From Siphonodentalium dalli (lineage: Eukaryota > Mollusca > Scaphopoda > Gadilida > Siphonodentaliidae), in assembly GCA_032622095.1 (NCBI GenBank), contig CP136061.1, positions 134,067,587-134,131,586 of the forward strand: 64,000 bases of DNA. The letters are read 5' to 3'. Both the position numbers and the translations under genes were made by a program. The notes below the pieces were generated by a model. The model was not told where the DNA came from and made no database searches. It worked only from the letters and a program-made list of their open reading frames with translations. Shown here piece by piece: positions 23,791 to 34,949 of the stretch (position 1 is the first letter of the stretch; every line of letters begins with the position of its first letter).

Positions 23791-24282
23791 CTCTTTCTTT
23801 ACTAAATACTCACTGGCGGGTGATTTCCTCAGGAAATGTCCAGATAATAATTTCAACAAGCAGCCATACAGTAATGCCCTAAATAATCAACTCCTTAACC
23901 ACAGCATAATTATGGGTAACTTTTTCAAGATTTAGTTGGAAATATGGCTTGTTGCCATTCATCGCAAAGCTCTCAGTGTGAGAGCTTTCTGATGAATGGC
24001 AACAAGCCATATTTCCGACTAAATCCGGAAAAAAGTTACCCATAATTCTGCTGTGGTTAAGGAGTCAATTATTTAGGGCATTACTGTATGGTTGTTTGTT
24101 GAACCTATTATCTGAAAATTTCCCACCTCTAAATATGAATATATGAATCCTTCTTATCTTGTGTTATCTGTTTTCTGTCTATCGTTTCCTTATGTATCCT
24201 GAATACCCTCCAAACGGATTATAGACCATTCCGATATATACTTTTATAACTGGGTGAGAGAATCCATTTAGTATAGAAAGGG
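23791..24282 (-). mobile_element. TTAA-D element carrying a nested TA foldback MITE
   Basis: TTAA at 23787-23790 and 24283-24286. Ends CTCTTTCTTTACTAAATACT and inverse CCCTTTCTATACTAAATGGA. The MITE at 23869-24086 splits the internal palindrome of family D. Confidence 0.8.
23869..24086. mobile_element. TA-flanked foldback MITE nested in a TTAA element (copy 3)
   Basis: Both arms are present, with TA on each side. It lies inside the TTAA-D element at 23791-24282: D-family sequence (GATAATAATTTCAACAAGCAGCC) continues after the MITE as TGGTTGTTTGTTGAACC. Confidence 0.9.
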
Positions 24283-24286
24283 TTAA

Positions 24287-24685
24287 AGGTACTTAATCCG
24301 ATCAGACGGTCCCCATATCATCAAGATACAACAACAACATTTCTTCAAAATATGCTTTAGTTATCATAAGTGATTAATTGCAACAAAATAATGCTAACCA
24401 AAAAATAGTTTTGTTCAACGAAATATGGCCATATTATCACTTGAGTATTCACGAAATTTGGCCGTATTACCACTTATTTTTAGAGTTATCCATCTTCATC
24501 TGCAATTTTTACTGAGACCATCCATTTGATGGCATGTTTCTAGGCCACAAATAACAAACTTCAAACATTGATATCTGAGCACTCCTGAGCTTTGATGGGT
24601 AGGTTTCTCGACTAGAATCAAATATTGTTTACCCCCGAAGCCAAAGAAATAGTAATTTAGGAGTGTTTAATTGGACTGAGTACCT
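24287..24685 (+). mobile_element. TTAA-F element sharing a TTAA with its neighbour
   Basis: TTAA at 24283-24286 (also the right TTAA of the D element) and 24686-24689. Ends AGGTACTTAATCCGAT and inverse AGGTACTCAGTCCAAT. Internal TTGATATCTGAGCACTC and GATGGGTAGGTTTCTCGAC match the copy at 46947. Confidence 0.75.
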
Positions 24686-24840
24686 TTAAATACAAAATTG
24701 CAAGGGATAGGCAAGAGTTATTGGTATTTTACACTCGGAGTGCCATAATTTCAAAAGAAATGGATGGACAAAATCTATAAAGCAGTGCGATAATCATTGA
24801 AATTCAAGGTCTCCACAACGGCAAATTAAGCACTTTCTAG

Positions 24841-25266
24841 CAAGCTTGCAAATAGTGTGTCTGTCATATGCAGAATAAGGTCCCAAGAGTTGCCCAGAAG
24901 GTAAATTTGATGATGATAGTGCCAGCACACCAAATTCACCCTCTGGGAACCTCATTATGCTTAGACCTCATCTTCTGGGAGGTATCTAGTCTCAAATTAA
25001 CATTGTTTCTACTTAGCTTTTCCCTTCTGGGAAGTTTCTATATATCCCCTAATTTACAGAAGATAAATTGCATAATCGAGGTGACTAAATGGGAGAACAT
25101 CACCAACTTCAACTGGGGAACTCCAATCTGTTCCCCAGGTCTCCCATAGCAGTTGAGGTCTAAGCAGAATGAGGTTCCCAGAGGGTAAATTTGGTTATGC
25201 TAGCCAACCATGCCACTCTATGGGGGCCTCATTCTGCAAATGACAGACACACTATTTGCAGGCATG
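24841..25266. mobile_element. AGGTCCCC-family foldback element, near-exact 8-bp TSD
   Basis: Starts CAAGCTTGCAAATAGTGTGT and ends with the inverse CACACTATTTGCAGGCATG. Flanks CTTTCTAG (24833-24840) and CTTTCCAG (25267-25274) differ at one base. Both sides carry the GCAGAAT..GGTCCC..GGGTAAATTTG core, and the middle has the TTTCTATATCCCCTAATTT segment typical of the family. Confidence 0.75.
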
Positions 25267-25274
25267 CTTTCCAG

Positions 25275-26380
25275 GCCTCGAATGGTCATTTGTCAGATTC
25301 AAGGCTATTCCAGGTTTTCATGACAACCATGGGAATCCTGAGACTGCATGCATTGCAAATTCTGCTTTAGGTAGAGAGCCACAAGAAAATATCCTCATCT
25401 GATTCTTGATCTAAAGGGTAAAATGAACAGCATCCATGAAAAAGTTATCTTTACTGCTTAACACTTTGATGGGTTCATTTAATAGAATTTAATTGCCACT
25501 GATCCACATAATATTTCCAATTCCTCATAAACAGCTATCTGTGTGAGGTCTAACCAAAACCATCATCTCTGGTTCTGATCTGGCTCTGATCTGGTTAAGA
25601 TATACAACTCGATCATGCTTGTAATTCTGTCTAAGAATGAAAATAAAAAGAGAATGCAGGGAAATTTAGCTCATTAATTTACCCATATTTTCCATTTATA
25701 GATTATTTTTCCTATATTGTGATCACTTGGGAATTGTATTGCATCCTCTTTGGGTAATGCCTGTAATATTCAATAAAAATATTTAAAATACAAATGGTCA
25801 GCAATCTGATTGGAGGACCTCATGCAGCGCGCTTAATTAGCTTACAAGGACAATTTTACATCAAACATCTTTTGAAGTTGAATGTATATTCAAGTCTCTA
25901 ATAATGATATATGAATCAAACCTGTAATAGGGGTATTTATAGAAGGGTCAAAAGCTCATGATCAATAAATCGGACTCTTAACCATCCTACATGCCAATGA
26001 TTTATTAAAGGTGAGAGATCTCCCAATATTGGTCAATCAAACTGTAAAAAAAAAGAAGCTCATATGAACCTCAATGTTCATGTGGGTTGTAAAGTTTTAC
26101 CAAATATTTGTTTGTAAAGAGTTTCCTGACCTGACTGAAACATAAAATATTTTCAAGCTTAACGTGAGAGTCTATTCAGTGATATCTGGGGGAGATAGCT
26201 TTCATCAAATGGTTTGAGATTTCTTTCTATTCTGGAAGCTGAGATACCTCATAAAAACTTTTGGAGATAAATCTTTCAATTTAGTATTTCAGTTGTTTTT
26301 GCTTCGTGGGTGATGACAGACAAAAGAACGAACAGTATTTTATCATAGCCGACCTACTAGTATAACATCTATTATATTTA
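25275..26380. other. Intergenic stretch, nothing recognised
   Basis: AT-rich, no tandem repeat, no clear inverted repeat, no coding signal I can support. Confidence 0.5.
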
Positions 26381-26386
26381 ATTTAA

Positions 26387-26633
26387 CCCATTCTTTTCTA
26401 AATGGATTTTCCCATTTATTTATAAGAGTAAACATTGGAACAGTCTATTATTAGGGGTGATGTTTGGGGTGATCAGGTAATAAATGCAGACAACAGACAG
26501 ACGAAAAGATAATAAAAGAAGGATTCATATTTATTGATGGAAAATGTTCAGATAATAAGGTTGTTTGTAGAACTTATTATCCTAACATGTCCTAAGGGAT
26601 ATACTCATCAATGAGTACTTAGTATAGAAAGGG
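26387..26633 (+). mobile_element. TTAA-D element, complete
   Basis: TTAA at 26383-26386 and 26634-26637. Ends CCCATTCTTTTCTAAATGGA and inverse CCCTTTCTATACTAAGTACT. Contains the GATAATAAGGTTGTTTG hairpin with inverse CTTATTATC. Confidence 0.8.
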
Positions 26634-26833
26634 TTAATGTACACAACAATAAAAAAAATTCATGAAAAGATAACATTCCTTGATAAGATAATGTACACCT
26701 ACCTATATATTATTTTAAAAAAAATTATGACAAGTTGACATCTCTTGATAAGAGGGCTGACATATGAAGCAGACAGTTCACGGCTCAAATTGACATTCAG
26801 GAATAAGATTCATCAGGTGTTTATTTACTTTAA

Positions 26834-27079
26834 TGCTTTCTTTACAAAAGTATACATAGAAATGGTCTATTATTCATCTGAATAGATGTTCAGGAGATAT
26901 AAGCAGAAGACAGACAGAGGAAAATATAATACAAAGGCAGAAGGATTCCTATTCAATGGTGGGAAATGTTCAGCATAATAAGTTCAATAATTAGCCTATG
27001 GCCGTTTGTTGAACTTATTTAATATCAGAAGGATACCGCAATGCACTGCTTGGCATTTAAGAATGAGATTCATCAGGTG
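26834..27079 (+). mobile_element. TTAA-D element, worn ends
   Basis: TTAA at 26830-26833; markers TGGTCTATTATTCATCTGAA and CCTATTCAATGGTGGGAAAT. The right TTAA (27080) is the left TTAA of the E element. Flanked by a 30-bp direct repeat (see findings). Confidence 0.65.
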
Positions 27080-27083
27080 TTAA

Positions 27084-27417
27084 CCCTTTGGAGAGTATCT
27101 ATAACGTCATATACATGATGTCATGTGTGAATTTAATGTCAACGTCATAGCAATAATTATTAACAAATTCGGGTCAAAAGGTCCAATAATTTGTTTTAAT
27201 TTATGTGTATTTTCTGTTTACGTGTGCTATCATAATCTATTGCACTTATACCTTGGGACATTATATTAATAAAAATATCTCCTATACAAATCATTTATAA
27301 ATCAGATGATCAATTGAAGTTATGTCTACATAAAAATGACACTTCCTGAAACGACAAATATGTCATTCCACTCGCGAACCGTACGGCAACATATGTGCCG
27401 TTGTACTCGCCAAAGGG
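27084..27417. mobile_element. TTAA-E element
   Basis: TTAA at 27080-27083 and 27418-27421; ends CCCTTTGGAGAGTATC and inverse CCCTTTGGCGAGTACAAC. The body is AT-rich with no gene. Single copy here. Confidence 0.7.
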
Positions 27418-28055
27418 TTAAAACTCTACTTTAAATAATGACATCGGGGCCAATCAATATAGATCTATATTACAGAACAAGCAACAAATGATTTGATGTG
27501 CATCCTCTCACTGGACATAGGAACAATTAGCACTTTGATCACTGAATGGATTCTCCCATTCAGTAGAAGGCTGTAAAGCCTGTACTAAAGACCAAATCAG
27601 CCTGTGGCAATCACATCACCCCCCCAATACCTGTGGCTTTTATTTCAATTTCTAAGAATATGACAGTACACCCAATGTTAGTTAATGGCATATTGTTTAA
27701 TTGCATATTTTGGTATTTTTCATAAAATTAGCCTGCACCAAACCATTTCCTTCTAAAAGGACTATTCTTAACACTTTCATATGTATATAGGACCACGCAA
27801 TGTAGACAACCAAGTTGATTGTTGATAACCTGATAGTATATCTGACTATTTAGAGCACAACTGAATCTATCTTAAAACTCGCTAAATTGTAATTACTTTA
27901 TACACGTACCTTTAATAAGCGAGTTTTAAGGTTAGATTCATGAGTTTTATATCTGTATAGTAATCCACATTTTTATAAAAGTAAGTACCAATGGAATGTT
28001 CACATTGCCATTTGAGTAGAGTGGTATCAGACATGGATGTGGAGATGGACAGATT

Positions 28056-28355
28056 GCCCTCCACCAAAAGACCTGCCAAAGATGACCTATATGCTTTGCT
28101 ATTGCATCTACATCTGCCAATTAGTGGACTCGAACTTGACATTCACAAGCCTAAAACCACTTAACATTAGCCAACCAAAACCACTAGGTGGACAGGTTAA
28201 CCTGTAGCCTTCCACCCCTTGTGTCCCAGATCAGAACACCTGCCAAAGGTGACCTATAAACTGTGTAAAGTCTGTGTTTTACTTTCTACATCTGCCAGTT
28301 AGTGGACTCAAACTTGACATTTACAAGCCTAAAACCACTTAACATTAAGCCATCA
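28056..28355 (+). repeat. Tandem duplication of a ~190-bp segment
   Basis: ACCTGCCAAAGATGACCTAT to ACCACTTAACATTAGCC is repeated from 28240 with substitutions and a 10-base insertion. TACATCTGCCAATTAGTGGA recurs as TACATCTGCCAGTTAGTGGA. Confidence 0.8.
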
Positions 28356-28557
28356 TATTATTATTAACTTCAGAAACACAAAAGCATTCCTATCTACTAT
28401 AAGTATAACACATGGTGATTTGATGTATACCATACAAAAGAGCTTATGTACTCAGGTATTAAGAGAGAGGGAGAGCAGTTCCATGTGAAGCGCCCAGTAT
28501 GGTCCAAAAGATAAGTGATCTTCTCCTTCACCTCCTCAGGTATTATCTGTCTGTTAA

Positions 28558-28810
28558 CCATTTTTATACTAAATGGATTCTCCCACCCAGTTATAATAGT
28601 ATACATAGGAATGGCCTATTATTCATTGGTAGGGGTGTTCAGGATAAATTAGCAGACAACAGTTATCATGACGAAAAGATAATATAAGTGCTGAATCATT
28701 CCTATTCATTGGTTGGAGATGTTCAAATAATAACCGTTTGTTGAACTTATTATCCGAAAATTTCTAAGGGAACATACTACTCGTCAATGTGCATTTAGTA
28801 AAGTAAAGGC
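28558..28810 (+). mobile_element. TTAA-D element
   Basis: TTAA at 28554-28557, left end CATTTTTATACTAAATGGAT; ATTGGTTGGAGATGTTC and its weak inverse GAACTTATTATCCG mark the family. The right end TTTAGTAAAGTAAAGGC is followed by TAAC instead of TTAA. Confidence 0.7.
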
Positions 28811-29033
28811 TAACGATATATTCACACCTTTTGTTGGTTGTAGTTGCTTGTGGTATATTAACTAGATGATAGTTGAACACATAACTCATTTAACATAAGA
28901 CCACCACTTTCTGCAGAGAAATAGTATTTTCTGTATATAAAATACACAAAGGTTAATTAGAACTAACATGTGTTGCCACATTCTTGTGTCTATATCAAGC
29001 AAGGACATTCTTGCAAAGAACAAAATACAAGTA

Positions 29034-29246
29034 CAGTAATGCCCTAAATAATCGACTCCTTAACCACAGCAGAATTATGGGTAACTTTTCAGGATTTAGT
29101 CGGAAATATGGCTTATTGGCATTCATTGGAAAGCTCTCAGTGAGAGCTTTCCGATGAATGGCAACAAGCCATATTTCCAACTAAATCCTGAAAAGTTACC
29201 CATAATTCTGCTGTGGTTAAGGAGTCGATTATTTAGGGCATTATTG
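29034..29246. mobile_element. TA-flanked foldback MITE, full palindrome (copy 4)
   Basis: Both arms are present, with ends CAGTAATGCCCTAAATAATC and its inverse flanked by TA. The centre is GCTCTCAGTGAGAGC. Confidence 0.9.
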
Positions 29247-29518
29247 TACAAGCCAAAAACTCGAAAACAACAGAATATCTGGCACTAAACTACTCATAGA
29301 CTCAAGTTAAAAGTCTTAGAGAAATGTGAGTAGCATAAAGTCATAATAGTTTATTTAAGAAATAACTCTTGTTTTGATTAAGGTTATACAGTTATAACCC
29401 AAAGTGTCAGAAGACAAGTTTCAGGAAGACAAACACAGTAACTCTTGTTAGTTTCAATTTTATGGCTTTCCAAAATTAATGTTAGTACATGTACCAGTCT
29501 TGTTGATTTCTCCAAGTA

Positions 29519-29627
29519 CAGTAATGCCCTAAATAATCGACTCCTTAACCACAGCATAATTATGGGTAACTTTTCAGGATTTAGTCGGAAATATGGTTTG
29601 TTGCCATTCATTGGAAAGCTCTCACTG
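29519..29627. mobile_element. TA foldback MITE, left arm only (copy 5)
   Basis: A single arm runs from CAGTAATGCCC to GGAAAGCTCTCACTG and stops exactly at the family's point of symmetry. The second arm is absent and unrelated DNA follows. Confidence 0.85.
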
Positions 29628-30616
29628 AAACTGCTACAATTTTATAAAGGGATTGGGGAATAAGTGCATAAAATTTTATGTGGATAACACTGGATAATCA
29701 TTAAGCTAAGCTGCAGTGGTCCCTTCAGAATTTTCAAGATAGGTATAGTGCAAAACATTTATCAAGAAATTATAATAGTATATCATAATAGCCCAGGAAA
29801 TGAGCAAGAATCTATGTCTGATAATAACAGTGGAATCATGTATCATTATTTGATGCATCGAATCATGAAGTTTTGATTGCATTGTAATTACAAGGAATCA
29901 TTCAGCTCTACAGATGATAAGCATGTTGGTAGAGAGAATAATGAGTCCTTTTTCAGGATCATGAATCGATTCTTTAAAGTGAAAATTGGCGGGCGGAACC
30001 CATATTTGAACTTGACCTGTATTTTGTGCTTGTAAACCCAAAACCAAACAAAACAGCTCTAGCTACGTCCACGCATATTACAAATGAATTGAAACAAGCA
30101 TGAAATTAAATATTTAAAGGCATGCATGTTTAAACTATCAGTATGAGCTCGAACTCCCATTCCCAGACATAACCACACTCAAATGAATCATGTCTCAAGT
30201 CAGGCAGAATGAAAGTGAAGATCGAGAATCGATGTGGACGATATCGGGGGTATTGACAATGCTGTCAGAACAATAGCTCTGTTACCCTGATGGAGGAGTC
30301 CATCAATAACCTCGTCCTATCTAAATTAGCTATGAGCAGAAAATAGAAATAAATATATCCATATTTAGAACAAGTTATACAGAATCAGTACAAATGCACC
30401 TACTTCCATATATTTCTATTCAGTCTCCTTGAAAAGCCGACAAAAATCCTATATAAGATGTACGTTTTTAGAAGTGTCCATAATATTTCATTTCTACGAT
30501 GATGCGGCATAACCAACATGACGTAATAAACTGTTTCCAAATATGGAGTGCATTCCTGGCATAGTAAATGTTTGTGAGAATATCGTAGTATTTAGAAATA
30601 GTTATAAATACAACTA

Positions 30617-30817
30617 CAGTAATGCTCTAATAATCGACTCCTTAACCACAGCAGAATTATGGGTAATTTTTCAGGATTTTATAGTCGGAAATATGACTTG
30701 TTGCCATTCATCGGAAAGCTTTCAACGAATGGCAACAAGCAATATTTCAGACTAATTCCTGAAAAGTTACCCATAATTCTGCTGTTGTTAAGTAGTCAAT
30801 TATTTAGGGCATTACTG
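30617..30817. mobile_element. TA foldback MITE, full with small centre deletion (copy 6)
   Basis: Both arms are present and TA-flanked, but the centre has lost the GCTCTC/GAGAGC pair (GGAAAGCTTTCAACGAATGG). Its right TA is followed at once by TTAA at 30820, the start of a TTAA-D element. Confidence 0.85.
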
Positions 30818-30823
30818 TATTAA

Positions 30824-31048
30824 CCCTTTCTTTACTAAATACTCATTGGTGGGTGATTTCCTCAGGAAACGTCCAGATAATAAGTTCAACCAACAACCAT
30901 TGGTCATTTGTTGAACTTGTCTGAAAATTTCCCACCTCTAAATATGAATATATGAATCTTTCTGCTCTTGTGTTATCTGTTTTCTGTCCGACGTTTCCTT
31001 ATGTATCCTGAACACCCTCCAAATGGAATATACCATTCCGAGATATAT
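30824..31048 (-). mobile_element. TTAA-D element adjoining a TA foldback
   Basis: TTAA at 30820-30823 immediately follows the TA of the foldback at 30617-30817. CCCTTTCTTTACTAAATACT, GGGTGATTTCCTCAGGAAAC and GTTGAACTTGTCTGAAAATT are family D inverted. The far end (CACCCTCCAAATGG) is truncated. Confidence 0.7.
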
Positions 31049-32019
31049 ATAATAATCAGTCATGCATATCGTTGACTGATAAACAAAACTCGAAGATGAT
31101 GTCTCCTGTATTGCGATGAGTAAAATTAATTATGGATATATCGCCTGTATTCAGTTTTCAAACAAGAGTTCAGTTTGACAATGCGTGGGGAAATTGTCAA
31201 CACGTCAGTGACCTCTGATCTCTGACATGATCTGCTGTGACATAAACAAATGAAATCGCGCACATTCTGCACCACTCTCCAATGGAATGGAGGGAATATA
31301 GGTATTGAAGCCGGGCTAGCTCAGTCTCCTATAATGGAGTGTTATAAAATTATGTTTGTTTATATTAGCCGAACCAGCCCGGTCAACTGAGCTGGGTCAA
31401 CTGAGCCAGTTCGGTTCAAGAGACCAGGATAGCCTGATTATCCGACCAGCTCCTCCCCATGTAAACACTTCATCACGAATCTAGTTAATTGGACAGCGTC
31501 ATGGTTCAACTGACATAGCAACACCGGATAGAATTCTATGAATAGGAAAACAGTAGAAATTATATTCATGATGATGAAATTTATCATGCATACTGTAGGA
31601 TAAATACAGATCAGTACAAATGCACCTATTTCCATATTTTTCTATACAGGGTTTTCTCATTATCTTAAAAAAAAAATTCATGTCAGGTCCTCCATGTGAC
31701 CAGCAGTGAAGTCACATACAGTGGTAGAATAGAGCATTGATCAAGTTTTTTTCTCATTAGATCATATTGATATAATTGTTCAAATGGTCTCAAAAGGGAA
31801 AAGTTCAAAGGAAATAAAATATGGTTTGCACACAGCTTGAGATTTATCGTATGGTCACAGATACAATTTCGAATGAAGTGCATTGTGCTGTTCCAATATA
31901 ATGTTAGGTCTGTTCTGTGTCAATATTTGAACCCATGTTGCGACTGAATATTTGAACCCATGTTCCTACTGATAGCACCTCCCAACTCTCAATGATTATG
32001 AGGGCTTCCATTTAAGGAT

Positions 32020-32180
32020 GTCCCCGTAGCCAAGGTGGTTAGGTCACGAATAAGATCATCGCAGTCTGGGCTATAGACGAGGTTGCTGTTCGAAACACGA
32101 CATGGCTGAAAATCCAAGCTCGATCTGAGTCGAGGGACATCTTGATGTGCCATTCCGGTCAATACATTGCCATTTTAATA
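32020..32180 (+). mobile_element. tRNA-derived SINE-like sequence
   Basis: GTCCCCGTAGCCAAGGTGG contains an A box fitting TRGYNNARNNGG exactly (TAGCCAAGGTGG at 32027). A B-box-like TGTTCGAAACA follows 60 bases later. The T stem does not pair well and no clean cloverleaf forms, so a SINE head is likelier than a working tRNA. The tail (GAGTCGAGGGACATCTTGAT) is unknown. Confidence 0.55.
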
Positions 32181-32878
32181 TATTAATATTCCTTAATTAA
32201 TGCCAAATAATTTCTCACAAAGATTACACAGATTGTTGTTGTTCGCCAGCTGATAGCCAACAAACCACTTTCAAATTGCGAGAAATTAGTCAACCGCTAA
32301 AGAAAACAGTTCCACAAATTATCACTAAAAGCGACAAAGAATTATGAATGGATACCAATTTAATATCCCAAATAACAATAAGATGACATTCTAATCAGTG
32401 TGTTCTAATCAAGAAATAACAACATTATTTCAGTTTAAACAAGTCTTTTCCGTCATGCATTGATATTCGTTCGCTATTATTCGGTGATTTTACTGGAAGT
32501 AAGCAACAGTGAAGGTATCATTTTGAATTACAAAATGATATCTTTACTGTCATTCTAGACACTAAATACGATATTTACATAGCAGCAATTTCCCACTATT
32601 TAATGGGAAAGCATATAATAAATGAATATATATTCAAATTTTTGTTATGAAAATTGGCAGCATACAACTTCATTCCTTCAAATAAATTATTTGTAGTGAA
32701 TCTCATTGACAGTCTTTCTTGGCTGCTTATCAGTGTTAAATAAAGGAGACAGGGAGTAAAGTCAATCTCAATGGCTCAGCCATCTCCGTTGTCACATGGA
32801 GCGAAGCGGAAATGGCCATTGAGATGTGACAATGCAAGTAAGGTGTGAAGCCTCGATCCTAAGGACCATATTGCTCAT

Positions 32879-32945
32879 AATAATAATAATAATGGAATTT
32901 ATATAGCACCTATCCCCGCGAAGGCCCAAAGTGCATGGCAATGTT
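32879..32945 (+). repeat. AAT microsatellite with TTTATATAGC-type repeat
   Basis: (AAT)6 then GGAATTTATATAGCACCTAT and GGCCCAAAGTGCATGGCAAT. This microsatellite-led motif is known to me as a widespread invertebrate dispersed repeat; assignment is from memory. Confidence 0.5.
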
Positions 32946-33041
32946 TTCAGAGCTGTTGTGAATGTAGACAGTGATTCTGCCTCCCTCTATAGTTGATGAA
33001 TAATAAGATGATATTATGCTCTGATTATAAATGTGTATATA

Positions 33042-33176
33042 CAGTATAAAATATGGCTTGTTGGCATTCATCGGAAAGCTCTCAGTGAGAGCAACAAGCC
33101 ATATTTCCGACTAAATCCTGAAACGTTGCCCACAATTCTGCTGTGGTTAAGGAGTCAATTATTTAGGGCATCACTG
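33042..33176. mobile_element. TA foldback MITE, internal deletion of left arm (copy 7)
   Basis: CAGTATAAA joins directly to ATATGGCTTGTTGGCATTC, so most of the left outer arm is missing; the right arm is complete to GGGCATCACTG. The flanks on both sides carry a repeated segment around ATTATGCTCTGAT. Confidence 0.85.
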
Positions 33177-34028
33177 TAGCCCCCTCTAGTAGATGACATT
33201 ATGCTCTGATAAATGTGTATATATTCTGTACAAAGACATTACTGGGAAGAAACCCCAAAGCTTTAATCACAGGTTGAGGGATGAGTTTCTATTTTCTGAG
33301 CAAACTCATAAACTTCACCAGCATCGATTTCAAATCATGGGTGTAAATGATTAATGATAATCTCAATAGCATGTAAATATCCAGGAGGGTTTATGTCAAT
33401 GATTCTCCAAATACCACAAAAATAAGCAATATATTATAACAGCCATCCCATGTAATGAAGTGCCACAAGAAAGAGCTATCCCTAAAGTAATATTATGTGC
33501 TTATTCAATGGTACTAGAGGAAGGAACTGGAGGTGGAACTAAACATACCTCATGCAGTTCAATTTGGCTACATTAACCCTTCCTATACTAAATATTGCAT
33601 TCATAGCCCAATGGCTCGACAGATTGAAGAACAGACAGGTAGATAGATTCTAGTATGCACCCCCTCCCCACAACTTTGTTGGTATGGTGGAAAAAAACAG
33701 CCAGTCTGACAATAGCGGAAGTTATTCAGCATGGATTAATTGGGTGAAACCATTGGTTGTCATTCAGTTTTTTTTTATCAGTGGGTCTTTATTTCAGTGA
33801 TTGGCAGTGTGATATGATACCATGGAATTCCCTCTGGCATATATATCAGACTAAATGGACTCACACCGAATCACACCTAATCTTATTCATGTTCAACTGT
33901 GATTGATAACAGACCAAATTAGAAAGCTTTAATGATACATGTGTGACCGACCACCTGTTGAAATGACAATTTCAGAAAAATAATGGTACTTTTTCTTAAC
34001 AGTATTATTTGGCCCTAACAACATCATA

Positions 34029-34193
34029 CAGTAATGCTCTAAATAATCGACTCCTTAACCACAGCAGAATTATGGGTAACTTTTCAGTGAGAGCTTTCCG
34101 ATGAATGGCAACAAGCCATATTTCCGACTAAAACCTGAATAGTTACCCATAATTCTTCTATGGTTAAAGAGTCGATTATTTAGAGCATTACTG
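34029..34193. mobile_element. TA foldback MITE, inner left arm deleted (copy 8)
   Basis: The left end CAGTAATGCTCTAAATAATC is intact to GGGTAACTTTTCAG, then jumps to the centre (TGAGAGCTTTCCGATG). The right arm is complete. TA flanks both sides. Confidence 0.85.
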
Positions 34194-34195
34194 TA

Positions 34196-34310
34196 CCTAA
34201 ATCAGCAGTTGATCCTGTACCACCAACACCATAGCTAAATCAGCAGGACCAACCAACATCATAGCTAAATCAGCAGGACCCACCAACACAATATCATTAT
34301 AGCAGGACCA
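34196..34310 (+). repeat. 30-bp tandem repeat, about 3 copies
   Basis: CTAAATCAGCAGGACCAACC then AACATCATAG; third copy partial (ATTATAGCAGGACCACTTG). It directly follows the right TA of foldback copy 8. Confidence 0.85.
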
Positions 34311-34675
34311 CTTGACCAGGGGTGTTATAGTAAACAGGGACTTGAATAGAATGTGACCCTTTAAAGGGACGACCCAAGGCATTCAGTGGGTAAATGTGCA
34401 AAAGATATAAAAAGTCTGTAAAAATATCACAGCTATTAAAGAAGAACATGGAGAAATAGATCTATATTCATTATTTTTATTGATAGTTCTCAGATAAAAC
34501 AAATTTGTGTGTTGAAACCATTGTTTTGCAAACATATATGTTACAGTGATTTGTCAACAAACATCGCTAATCATGTAGAAATTTCAAAATATTTTAGTCT
34601 GAATATGATTCTCAAACCTAAAATTTAATTACTATAAAGTTGTTATTAAACTTTGGTATCTTATTGGACTAAGAA

Positions 34676-34948
34676 TATTGTGATGTACACCCATTGGGAA
34701 CCTCGATTATGCAATGTGTCGTCTGCCAATTTGGGGGATATAGAGAAACTAAACTAAAACAGAAATAGAATTTATGTGAAGACGTTTCTATAGAAATTTG
34801 ATAATAAAGAAACTTTCCAGAGAAGATGAAGCCCTAAGCACAATGAGGTCCCCCAGAGGGTAAATTTAGTGATGATAGTCTGCTAAATTCACCCTCTGGG
34901 GACCACATTCTGCAAATGACAGGCACACTAAGCTCAGGCCTTGATAGG
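34676..34948. mobile_element. AGGTCCCC-family element, right two thirds
   Basis: Starts inside the middle segment (TATTGTGATGTACACCCATTG) and ends with CTGCAAATGACAGGCACACT. The left core is absent. A palindromic right core lies at 34846-34915. Confidence 0.75.
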
Positions 34949-34949
34949 C

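Larger units (their letters stand above)
31050..33000. other. Mostly unique AT-rich DNA with a SINE-like copy
   Basis: Holds a small inverted block at 31305-31412 (GCCGGGCTAGCTCAGT against AACTGAGCTGGG and AACTGAGCC), the SINE-like copy at 32020 and the AAT repeat at 32879. No gene is seen. Confidence 0.5.

Noticed and set aside
28397-28606. Minus-strand frame containing IIPEEVKEKITYLLDHTGRF
   Set aside because: Looks protein-like for about 30 residues, but it abuts a TTAA-D element, lacks a pyrimidine tract before the possible acceptor and has no clear donor. Too weak to list as an exon.
31305-31412. Possible tRNA (GCCGGGCTAGCTCAGT ... GGTTCAAGAGACC)
   Set aside because: The boxes are about 100 bases apart and stems do not form a cloverleaf; the words are explained by local inverted repeats.
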